NCBI GenBank assembly: GCA_964404765.1
Contig: CAYOLL010000051.1
Span: forward strand, 1-37,734
Direction: 5' to 3'
Length of the DNA: 37,734 nucleotides
DNA from: CAYOLL01 sp964404765 [NCBI: uncultured Gemmatimonadota bacterium]
GTDB taxonomy: Bacteria > 4572-55
Position numbers and translations under genes: made by a program. Below the pieces are notes generated by a model. The model saw only the letters and a program-made list of their open reading frames with translations. It was not told where the DNA came from and searched no databases. Shown here piece after piece: positions 8,421 through 15,297 of the stretch (position 1 is its first letter; every line of letters begins with the position of its first letter).

Positions 8421-9182
8421 TCATATCGGTGTATTTTGCCGGCCTAAACATCGACAAATGGCATCAAGCAGCGCTCCCGCCTCCGGCTTGTCCGACACTA
8501 TCGCCACCTTGAAGCCATGCTTTTCAAGATGCGCCCGCGTGGTTTTGCCCAGCGTGGCCAGATAAACGGATCGGATGAGCGCCGGGTCAGAAACAAGCTG
8601 CCGAAAGTAATCAAAAGCCGACGGGCTTGGAAATACAATCACGTCAATGGCGCGCTCTTGCAAAGCCGTTAGAACTGGCGCGGCATCGACAGCGTTCGGC
8701 ACGGTCTCATACAACGGCAACCGTTCTAATTGTAATGTCGGCGGAATCGTAACCGCCACATTTTCCAGCGATTGCACGCTGGTCAGGTGGATCGCCTGCC
8801 TGGCGCCGGTCGCGCCGATTTTGGTCACTAAGTCCTGTAAATGATCGGCCGTCAATATTACGCGCCACTCCGGCAGCAGGTTCGTCAGTTTTTGCGCCGC
8901 CCGCTTTCCGACCACACCAATTTTTATACCGTCCGGCATCATCGGCAAAATATCTTTTGATTTCAGCCAATTGTCAAAAGCTTCCACCCCGTGCGGGCTG
9001 CTGAATAACAGCCAATCAACCGCCGCGAGATCCAATTGAATCGTTTCCGGCGGCAGCCATTGAATACGAAAAATAGGAAAGAACAGCGTTCTCGCCCCGA
9101 CGGTCCGAAATTCGGCTTCAAAAGCAAGGCTTTCCGACCGTTCCCGGCAGATCAGAATTGTCTTGCCATTTAATGCAGCCAT
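8421..9182 (-). CDS. hemD: Uroporphyrinogen III synthase
   Basis: Cyclises hydroxymethylbilane with inversion of ring D to uroporphyrinogen III. HemD sequences are poorly conserved, but this 253-residue protein shows the family pattern. It has an N-terminal ILICRERSES strand, DWLLFSSPHGVEAF, the hinge KIGVVGKRAAQKL, LYETVPN, the second-domain VIVFPSPSAFDYF, and the C-terminal TLGKTTRAHLEKHGF. It begins 15 nt after the hemC stop on the same strand, the usual gene order. It is followed by the Uma2/MNT/HEPN insertion rather than directly by hemE. Confidence 0.93.
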   Translation of the reverse strand: MAALNGKTILICRERSESLAFEAEFRTVGARTLFFPIFRIQWLPPETIQLDLAAVDWLLFSSPHGVEAFDNWLKSKDILPMMPDGIKIGVVGKRAAQKLTNLLPEWRVILTADHLQDLVTKIGATGARQAIHLTSVQSLENVAVTIPPTLQLERLPLYETVPNAVDAAPVLTALQERAIDVIVFPSPSAFDYFRQLVSDPALIRSVYLATLGKTTRAHLEKHGFKVAIVSDKPEAGALLDAICRCLGRQNTPI

Positions 9183-9197
9183 GTTCAGTTCTCAACC

Positions 9198-10136
9198 TTA
9201 CACTTTGCGATTAATGGACACAATATCTGCCAGAATTTCCCGCCCGCCCATTTCCAGCAACTGCTCGGCCAGGGCGATGCCCAAAGCTTCCGCAATCGCG
9301 GCCGGACCGGCAATAGTTTGTTTAATAAGCGATGTGCCGTCTAAGCTGCCGATGCAGGCGGTTAACTGCAAGCTGTCGCCGTCCACCCGCCCATAAGCGC
9401 CGATAGGAATCTGACAGCCGCCTTCCAATCGCCGCAGCAAGGCCCGCTCTGCGGTTGTGGCCAGTTGCGAAGGGGCATGATTTAACACGCTGACTTGCTC
9501 AAGGACGGAAGAATCGTCGACGCGGCACATCAGGGCAAAGCTGCCTTGTCCGACCGCAGGCAGCATCATGGCCGGATCTATTTTTTCGGTGATGCGCGCC
9601 TGCATTTCCAGCCGTTCCACCCCGGCCGCGGCCAGAATCATACCGTGCCAGTCGGATTCGTCAAATCTGCGGAAGCGGGTGTTCAAATTGCCGCGGATTT
9701 CCACAATCTTGAAATCGGGCCGATAGTTCAACAACTGGCTGCGCCGGCGCAAACTGCCCGTGGCCAGCATCGCCCCCGGCGGCATATCCGCCAGCCGCAA
9801 TCCGTTACGCGAAATAAGCGCGTCGCGTGCGTCCCAGCGTTCGGTCACGGCGGCGATTATCAGTCCGTCCGGAATTTGGGTCGGTACGTCTTTTAGACTA
9901 TGCACCGCCAGATCGATCCTTCCCTCCAGCAGGGCCACGTCCAATTCTTTGGTAAACAGACCTTTGTCGCCGATTTTCGACAGGGCCACGTCCAGAATTT
10001 TATCGCCCTGCGTCTTGACGGACAGGATTTCAAACTCACCGTCGGGAAACCGTTTCTGCAACCGGTTCTGCACCCAATGGGTTTGCCACAACGCCAATTG
10101 GCTGTCCCTCGTGCCTATCCGTAGTTTTTGCCTCAT
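9198..10136 (-). CDS. hemC: Hydroxymethylbilane synthase (porphobilinogen deaminase)
   Basis: Polymerises four porphobilinogens into hydroxymethylbilane. The dipyrromethane cofactor cysteine is C241 (RRLEGGCQIPIGAYG). The catalytic aspartate lies in HSLKDVPT (D83), and GSLRRRSQL and IRGNLNTR form the substrate-binding arginine cluster. The segment usually conserved as AVGQGALGIECR reads AVGQGSFALMCR here, a mild divergence. The 312-residue length and the N-terminus (MRQKLRIGTRDSQLALWQ) align with E. coli HemC from the first residue. AGAGGAT lies about 8 nt before the ATG, so the start at 10136 is firm. This start lies 101 nt inside the end of hemA, in another frame. Confidence 0.96.
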   Translation of the reverse strand: MRQKLRIGTRDSQLALWQTHWVQNRLQKRFPDGEFEILSVKTQGDKILDVALSKIGDKGLFTKELDVALLEGRIDLAVHSLKDVPTQIPDGLIIAAVTERWDARDALISRNGLRLADMPPGAMLATGSLRRRSQLLNYRPDFKIVEIRGNLNTRFRRFDESDWHGMILAAAGVERLEMQARITEKIDPAMMLPAVGQGSFALMCRVDDSSVLEQVSVLNHAPSQLATTAERALLRRLEGGCQIPIGAYGRVDGDSLQLTACIGSLDGTSLIKQTIAGPAAIAEALGIALAEQLLEMGGREILADIVSINRKV

Positions 10137-11469
10137 GTCGAAGATCCTCTAAACCGAATAATTCTCGAACCAAAGCCACGGCCTGCACATAATTGTGGTG
10201 TCCGTCGCCAAATTTTTTAAGATGCGTCGTGGGTGGATGCAACAGCTTGTTGATCAAGCCACGGGTGACTCTGTCCAGATGCGCAAACTCTTCTTCGCCC
10301 ACCCGGTGGCGATGCTTTTCCAGCTCCACTTGCCGAACTTCTTCAAACTGCCGTCGCAGGGCGATAATCGTAGGCGTCACTTTTAAAGAATGCCGCCAGT
10401 TTTCAAACTTTTCCAACTCTTCTTCAATGATTTTTTCGGCACGGGGAACTTCCTGCGCTCGTTTTTCCAGATTTTTTTTTACGATCTGTTCCAGACTGCC
10501 GATATCATACAAGAACACGTTATCCAGGGTGTTGATGGTCGGATCGAAATCGCGGGGCATACCAATGTCAATCAGAAGCAGAGCACGGTCGGCCCGTTCC
10601 GTCAGAATAGGCTTAAGTTGTTGATGGGTTAGGTTATAGGTAGGCGCACCCGTAGCGCCAATGACCATATCCACTTTGTTCAGCACGTCGATGTAACGAT
10701 CAAAAGGGACAGCGGTGCCTTCCAGCTCGGCAGCCAAATGCTCGGCTTTTGACAACGTGCGGTTGGTAATATACAAATGCCGAATGCCCTTCTCGCGCAA
10801 ATATTTGGCCGTGAGTTGACCGGTCTCGCCGGCGCCGATGAGCAATGCTTCCCGATTGCTCAAGTTGGTAAAAACTTTCTGTGCCAATTCTACGGTGGCA
10901 TAGGCCACGCTGACGGCGCCTTCGCCTAAAACCGTTTCCGTTCGCACACGCCGGGCGACATTGACACATGCGTCAAAAAGACGGCTGAGCATCGTTCCGG
11001 CAAAGCCGGATTCTTTGGCAATACGATATGATTCTTTTACCTGTCCCAAAATTTGCGGCTCGCCCAGAATCATGGAATCCAGACCGGAAGCCACATGAAA
11101 CAAATGCCGCACCACTTCACTGCCCGTCCGAAAATAGAGTCGATGCAGATCGCTGTCGGCAAAGGTTGCCCGCACCTCTTGCAAAAATGCTTCTAACAGT
11201 TGACGCATATTGGGTTGCGGTTCCGCCTGAATATAAATTTCCGTGCGATTGCAAGTGGACACAATTACACCCTCGCTAAACAGGTGGCGGCGTGAATTAT
11301 AAGGATCATCGGGTCGCACCAGCAATTGCAGGGTGTCTGGCAGATCCTGGTTAGCGATAGCTACTTTTTCCCGCACTTCCACCGGGGCCGTATGATGGCT
11401 CAATCCGAGCATAAAAAGATCGTGCAGGTGCAGAATATTGTTATCATTTTCGTGTTCAAAATTGGTCAT
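10036..11469 (-). CDS. hemA: Glutamyl-tRNA reductase
   Basis: Reduces glutamyl-tRNA(Glu) to glutamate-1-semialdehyde with NADPH, the entry step of the C5 pathway. The catalytic cysteine is C73 (STCNRTEIY). Other family blocks are SGLDSMILGEPQILGQVKESY, the NADPH-binding GAGETGQLTAKYL, LLIDIGMPRDFDP, and the C-terminal dimerisation helices. The protein is 477 residues, longer than typical. After the normal end (VRELFGLEDL) a tail of about 33 residues is encoded out of frame within the start of hemC. That tail is rich in E, P and V and looks unconstrained. The ATG overlaps the stop of the upstream membrane-protein gene by 4 nt. hemL, needed for the next step, is not in the window. Confidence 0.96.
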   Translation of the reverse strand: MTNFEHENDNNILHLHDLFMLGLSHHTAPVEVREKVAIANQDLPDTLQLLVRPDDPYNSRRHLFSEGVIVSTCNRTEIYIQAEPQPNMRQLLEAFLQEVRATFADSDLHRLYFRTGSEVVRHLFHVASGLDSMILGEPQILGQVKESYRIAKESGFAGTMLSRLFDACVNVARRVRTETVLGEGAVSVAYATVELAQKVFTNLSNREALLIGAGETGQLTAKYLREKGIRHLYITNRTLSKAEHLAAELEGTAVPFDRYIDVLNKVDMVIGATGAPTYNLTHQQLKPILTERADRALLLIDIGMPRDFDPTINTLDNVFLYDIGSLEQIVKKNLEKRAQEVPRAEKIIEEELEKFENWRHSLKVTPTIIALRRQFEEVRQVELEKHRHRVGEEEFAHLDRVTRGLINKLLHPPTTHLKKFGDGHHNYVQAVALVRELFGLEDLRHEAKTTDRHEGQPIGVVANPLGAEPVAETVSRR

Positions 11470-12278
11470 AAGGACACCAGTTTGGTGTTAATGGCAATCA
11501 TAGACAGGACGACAATAATAAAACCTGTGATGGCAAAATAAGCCAGTCGTTTGCCACCCCAACGCAAGACGCGCCTGCCGATCAATTGAATGGTAAAAAT
11601 AAACCAGGTAACCATGCCCACGACGGTCTTGGGATCCAAAGCATTGTTCTTGTCATAAAAAAACTTGGCCCAGATAACGCCAATGATGATCGAAAATGTC
11701 AGGAAGAACAGGCCAAATTGAGAAGCCTTGTTATTCATTTCGTTGAGCATTTCCAAAGAAGGCATCCGGTTGTAGATCACGCCAAAACGTCCGCCTTTAA
11801 GCGAGTAAAACAGCAACAAGTACATCAAACCGTATAAAGCGGCGATGGCAAAAGCCGAATAACCGAGCATGGCCGTGCTGGTATGAATAATAAAAAACGG
11901 ATTATAAAGAACTTCCGGGACATGAGCGGTTGGCCCTACACCCAGAGTAGAGATAAGCTGCATGACAAATATCAGGATCACAACAAAAAAGCCAGTGGTT
12001 TTGGCTTCAAGGTGGTATTCGATATAGATGTAAATGATACTCACCGCCAATACCACAAGGGTCAGCGCCTGAAAAGCGGAGGCCATAGGTAAATGCCCTA
12101 ACGCCAGACCTAACACCAGCACATAAATACCCTGCAAACCCAATGTTATACGAAAAGTCAACTGCATGGGCGCAATAATGGCTTTGTCATTTTTAAAAAA
12201 GAACCAGGTATAAAGCCCGGTTGTCACCGCATAAAAAAAAAGGGTCAGAAAGCTCAAACCCTGAATCCATATATTCAT
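11466..12278 (-). CDS. HemX/CcsA-like cytochrome c assembly family membrane protein
   Basis: An integral membrane protein of about 270 residues with seven to eight hydrophobic segments. It belongs to the CcsA/CcmC/HemX-like family. Visible features are a central histidine before a helix (FFIIHTSTAMLGYSAFAIAA) and the degenerate equivalent of the tryptophan-rich loop (GVIWAKFFYDKNNALDPKT). The canonical WWD haem-handling motif is missing, so HemX-like is more likely than a working CcsA cytochrome c synthetase. In Bacillus, HemX sits before hemA and lowers HemA levels; the same gene order occurs here. The ATG at 12278 has AGGAAG about 7 nt upstream and is preferred over the ATG at 12302. It overlaps hemA by 4 nt and is the first gene of the operon. 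Confidence 0.85.
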   Translation of the reverse strand: MNIWIQGLSFLTLFFYAVTTGLYTWFFFKNDKAIIAPMQLTFRITLGLQGIYVLVLGLALGHLPMASAFQALTLVVLAVSIIYIYIEYHLEAKTTGFFVVILIFVMQLISTLGVGPTAHVPEVLYNPFFIIHTSTAMLGYSAFAIAALYGLMYLLLFYSLKGGRFGVIYNRMPSLEMLNEMNNKASQFGLFFLTFSIIIGVIWAKFFYDKNNALDPKTVVGMVTWFIFTIQLIGRRVLRWGGKRLAYFAITGFIIVVLSMIAINTKLVSL

Positions 12279-12335
12279 GCAAACGCTTCCTGTCTTACAC
12301 ATTAGACACGTAAATTTAAGGGTCTTAAATGGTGT

Positions 12336-12362
12336 ATTCTATTACCGGATAATTTCTTGCAA
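12336..12362 (-). promoter_or_regulatory. Possible promoter of the haem operon
   Basis: On the minus strand, TTGCAA (12357-12362) and TAGAAT (12336-12341) lie about 58 nt upstream of the first gene. The spacer is 15 nt, shorter than ideal. This is the best sigma70-like match I see ahead of the operon, but it is weak evidence. Confidence 0.25.
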
Positions 12363-12560
12363 GACCCGCTCTCGCAAACCATGTGTTGCAGACACTGAAA
12401 GCATAATAAAAAAAGACCTGTTGGACAAGCAAAATCCATCGGGCCTTATATCATGCACTCAATTTTCTTGTGGATTAAACTGTGTCCATCTGCCTGTGTT
12501 TCTCTGATTGCCGCGGATTTCACATCGACTTTAACCTTGATACTGGTATTATTGTACCTG

Positions 12561-12680
12561 CTCAATAATTCAGGTAACCTTGCGAAGGTTCTCGCCCGTA
12601 AGTTCCCGAAAACCTTGAAAGTATTGACTTCCACCGCAAGTGCAACCTTCGCAAGGTTCGCTCTACCCGGACTTTTTGAG
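12561..12680. repeat. AACCTT hairpin repeat, copy A
   Basis: The core at 12576-12658 (83 bp) begins AACCTTGCGAAGGTT and ends with its reverse complement AACCTTCGCAAGGTT. Each terminus is itself nearly palindromic. Pairing continues outward: GGTA (12573-12576) with TACC (12664-12667), and CTCAA (12561-12565) with TTGAG (12676-12680). The centre holds GAAAACCTTGAAAGTATTGA, which is shared with the other copies. Confidence 0.85.
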
Positions 12681-12819
12681 GGGATACGTATTATTTGTCT
12701 ACATGGTGTACATAAAATGACTATGCACTGTTATTTTTAAATAAATCCTGCTTGACGGATCTCATGGTTTTATAATATGTTATTTATCTTATACAAAATG
12801 GCACAATACTTGCACAACC

Positions 12820-13000
12820 TGAATTATTCACAAATCTTAACGCAAACGTCGCAATTGACGCTAAAGACGCAAGTTGCGAATTTATATCTGAAAAATGGAT
12901 TATGAGGCAACCTAATCTTTTTAAATTCAGCTAATTTAAAACAAATCAAGCGGTTGCGTCGTTTGCACCGTTTGCGTCTCTTGCGTTTATGAATTATTCA
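12820..13000. repeat. Imperfect inverted repeat bounded by TGAATTATTCA
   Basis: TGAATTATTCA occurs at 12820-12830 and again at 12990-13000. Inside, the left side (TTAACGCAAACGTCGCAA ... AAAGACGCAA) and right side (TTGCGTCGTTTGCACCG ... TTTGCGTCTCTTGCG) are imperfect reverse complements. Because TGAATTATTCA is nearly palindromic, the ends can be read either as an 11-bp direct (target-site-like) repeat or as terminal inverted repeats. No transposase is present; it is MITE-like. Confidence 0.55.
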
Positions 13001-13067
13001 AGATAAATGTTAGCCGTACAACTGCTGAACACCGTTCATTCAACCTCTACAAGGGAGATAGATGTAA

Positions 13068-14945
13068 ATGTCATCCAACAACCAATTCGGCTTACTCAAA
13101 GAAAAACGCTTCGGTCCCTTTTTCTGGACCCAATTTCTCGGCGCGTTTAACGACAATGTGTTTAAAAACGCGCTGGTCATTCTCATCGCCTTTGGCGGCT
13201 TGTCCGGCACATTCGATTCGGATTTTCTGGTTAACTTATGCGCCGGGCTATTTATTCTGCCGTTTTTCCTGTTTTCAGCGACATCCGGTCAGATTGCCGA
13301 TAAGTATGAAAAATCACAACTGATTCGCGGTATCAAGCTCGCCGAGGTTTTTATTATGATTTGCGGCGCGATTGGCTTTATCACCGGCAGCTTATGGCTG
13401 TTGATATTAATGCTGTTTTTAATGGGCGCACAATCCGCAGTTTTCGGGCCGGTCAAATACGGAATTTTGCCGCAGCATCTGCGCGAGGAAGAATATGTCG
13501 GCGGCAACGGTTTGATCGAGATGGGCACTTTTCTGGCAATTTTGCTGGGCACGATGGCCGGCGGCATTTTGATCAGCTTCAAGGCCGGGGCCTGGTTGGT
13601 GTCGGGCACAGTCATTTTCATCGCCATTTTGGGCTACATCGCCAGCCGCGGCATTCCCGTTGCCCCCGCCGCCGAACCGACCCTCAAAATCAACTGGGAA
13701 CCCATCAGCGAAACGTGGCGCAACCTCAAATTTATGAAGGGTAATCGCACCGTTTTCCTGTCGATCCTCGGCATCTCCTGGTTCTGGTTCTACGGCGCTA
13801 TATTTCTGGCCCAACTGCCCAATTATTCCAAAAATACGCTGGGTGGCAACGAGCAAGTCGTCTCGGTTTTGCTGACGCTTTTTTCCCTCGGCATCGGCGT
13901 CGGCTCGCTGTTGTGCGAACGTATGTCCGGCCGCAAAGTGGAAATCGGCCTGGTGCCGTTTGGCTCCATCGGCCTGACGCTTTTTGGCATTGATTTGTTC
14001 TTAGCCAAATCCGGCGGGGCATCCGGCCCGCTGCAGACAGTTTCTGTCTTTTTGGCCGATCCCGGCAATTGGCGGGTCATGTTCGATTTGGTGATGATTG
14101 GCCTGTTTGGCGGCTTCTTCATTGTGCCGCTGTATTCGTTGGTCTTGCAGCGCAGCGAACCGACCCACCGCTCGCGCATTATCGCCGGCAACAACATTCT
14201 CAACGCCCTGTTCATGGTCGTCTCGTCGATTGTGGCCATTTTGCTTTTGCAGGCCGGGTTGACCATCCCGCAGTTGTTCTTAGTCACGGCCTTGTGGAGC
14301 GCCGCCGTTTCCATCTACATTTACACGCTGGTGCCGGAATTTTTGATGCGTTTCCTGGTCTGGATTTGGATTCATTTGATGTATCGCATCGACAAGCAGG
14401 GTTTGGACTTGATCCCGGAAGAAGGCCCGGCCGTGTTGGCCTGTAATCACGTCAGCTTTGTGGACGCGCTGGTCATCGGCGGCTGCGTCCGCCGTCCGGT
14501 GCGCTTTGTGATGTATTACAAAATCTACAACCTGCCGATTATGAATTTCATCTTCCGCACCGCGCGAGCCATTCCCATTGCCGGCAGCAAGGAAGACCCG
14601 GCCATGTTCGAGCGGGCCAACGCCGAAATCGACGCCGCGCTCAAAGCCGGCGATGTCATCTGCATCTTCCCGGAAGGCGGCCTGACCCTGAATGGCGACA
14701 TGACCGAGTTCAAAAAAGGCATCGAGCACATTGTTGACCGCAACCCCGTGCCGGTCGTGCCGATGGCCCTGCGCGGCTTGTGGGGCAGCTTTTTCAGCCG
14801 CAAGGACGGTGGAGCAGTGCTCAAGTTCCCCCGCCGCTTCTGGAGCAAGATCGGCCTGACGATTGGCGCGCCATTGCAACCCTCGCTGGTGACGGCCGGT
14901 GGATTGCAGGAGATTGTGACAGGATTAAGAGGGGAATGGAAGTGA
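13068..14945 (+). CDS. MFS (LplT-like) transporter fused to PlsC-type acyltransferase
   Basis: A 625-residue two-domain inner-membrane protein. Residues about 10-415 form a 12-helix major facilitator domain of the lysophospholipid transporter LplT type (FFWTQFLGAFNDNVFKNAL at the start). Residues about 430-620 form a 1-acyl-glycerol-3-phosphate acyltransferase domain: HX4D as H461-VSFV-D466, the IPIAGSKEDP motif II, and FPEGG at 534-538. This suggests uptake or flipping of lysophospholipid and its re-acylation, as in the LplT-Aas system. The acyl-ACP synthetase (AMP-binding) domain found in Aas is absent, so the acyl donor must come from elsewhere. The ATG at 13068 has AAGGGAG upstream. The gene is monocistronic, ending at a strong terminator. 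Confidence 0.9.
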   Translation: MSSNNQFGLLKEKRFGPFFWTQFLGAFNDNVFKNALVILIAFGGLSGTFDSDFLVNLCAGLFILPFFLFSATSGQIADKYEKSQLIRGIKLAEVFIMICGAIGFITGSLWLLILMLFLMGAQSAVFGPVKYGILPQHLREEEYVGGNGLIEMGTFLAILLGTMAGGILISFKAGAWLVSGTVIFIAILGYIASRGIPVAPAAEPTLKINWEPISETWRNLKFMKGNRTVFLSILGISWFWFYGAIFLAQLPNYSKNTLGGNEQVVSVLLTLFSLGIGVGSLLCERMSGRKVEIGLVPFGSIGLTLFGIDLFLAKSGGASGPLQTVSVFLADPGNWRVMFDLVMIGLFGGFFIVPLYSLVLQRSEPTHRSRIIAGNNILNALFMVVSSIVAILLLQAGLTIPQLFLVTALWSAAVSIYIYTLVPEFLMRFLVWIWIHLMYRIDKQGLDLIPEEGPAVLACNHVSFVDALVIGGCVRRPVRFVMYYKIYNLPIMNFIFRTARAIPIAGSKEDPAMFERANAEIDAALKAGDVICIFPEGGLTLNGDMTEFKKGIEHIVDRNPVPVVPMALRGLWGSFFSRKDGGAVLKFPRRFWSKIGLTIGAPLQPSLVTAGGLQEIVTGLRGEWK

Positions 14946-14974
14946 ACAATTTTTGATGTGATTTGTGCTTTATC

Positions 14975-15014
14975 AAAACCGCCGGGTTTGCTATTTTGCA
15001 GAACGGCGGTTTTT
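14975..15014 (+). terminator. Rho-independent terminator
   Basis: AAAACCGCCG at 14975-14984 pairs perfectly with CGGCGGTTTT starting at 15004, across a 19-nt loop, and continues into a run of five T. It lies 30 nt after the MFS-acyltransferase stop. The A-run on the 5' side would let it work in both directions. Confidence 0.88.
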
Positions 15015-15048
15015 CTGTCGTCATGCGATTGTAAAGACTAAAAGACTG

Positions 15049-15078
15049 TTGACAGTCGCCATCAAAAATCGTTATATT
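15049..15078 (+). promoter_or_regulatory. Sigma70-like promoter of the TIR-WD40 gene
   Basis: TTGACA (15049-15054), an 18-nt spacer, then TATATT (15073-15078), directly after a terminator and upstream of a long signalling gene. The predicted transcript start is near 15085. Confidence 0.55.
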
Positions 15079-15240
15079 TAAATGTTTGGCCTTTTTGTCA
15101 GTAATTGTCTGACACCCTTAGCCCTAAGGGTTTGGCCGAACTCTTCAGTTTCACAAAAAATTTTGAGCAATTGAACTTTATACGCGGATTTCGTGTCAAT
15201 TCGGCGGAAGACTCGTTGATCCTATAGCCAAGTAACAAAT

Positions 15241-15262
15241 TGACATTTAAATCGTGATGTCA
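15241..15262. promoter_or_regulatory. Inverted repeat TGACAT-N10-ATGTCA before the TIR-WD40 start
   Basis: Perfect 6-bp arms at 15241-15246 and 15257-15262, about 35 nt before the ATG. It could be an operator or an RNA hairpin near the ribosome site. The arms are short, so chance is possible. Confidence 0.3.
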
Positions 15263-15297
15263 GGCTAATGCATATTTCAGGTTGAAAGGCGGAACTA

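Larger units (their letters stand above)
12303..13067. other. 765-nt divergent intergenic region, non-coding
   Basis: It separates the minus-strand haem operon from the plus-strand MFS-acyltransferase gene. It contains the possible haem promoter (12336-12362), one complete copy of the AACCTT hairpin repeat (12561-12680) and a long imperfect inverted repeat (12820-13000). Short open frames cross it on both strands, but they run through the repeats and show no protein-like composition or ribosome sites. AAGGGAG precedes the ATG at 13068. No RNA gene is recognised. Confidence 0.7.
14946..15297. other. Intergenic region and leader of the TIR-WD40 gene
   Basis: A 352-nt gap. It holds the terminator of the preceding gene (14975-15014), a good sigma70-like promoter (15049-15078) and a leader of about 210 nt with two adjacent hairpins: TGTCAG/CTGACA (15096-15114) and CCCTTA/TAAGGG (15115-15130). 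TTTGGCC repeats directly at 15084-15090 and 15131-15137. A third inverted repeat, TGACAT/ATGTCA (15241-15262), lies just before the ribosome site. No known riboswitch is recognised. Confidence 0.6.

Noticed and set aside
10036-10136. Frameshift in hemA or hemC as explanation for their overlap
   Set aside because: Both proteins keep all family motifs in single frames; only the nonconserved hemA tail lies in the overlap, so a stop loss is more likely than a frameshift. Kept as a finding for checking.
12446-12740. Short open frames on both strands in the divergent intergenic region
   Set aside because: Both run through the AACCTT hairpin repeat and owe their length to it; no ribosome sites or homology pattern.
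12752-12776. TTGACG ... TATAAT promoter-like pair before the MFS-acyltransferase gene
   Set aside because: The spacer is 13 nt, too short for a sigma70 promoter; no better-spaced -35 box is present.
14280-14879. 199-codon minus-strand open frame opposite the acyltransferase domain
   Set aside because: Composition is that of a shadow frame (D/H/Q/A-rich) and the sense strand encodes intact HX4D and FPEG motifs.
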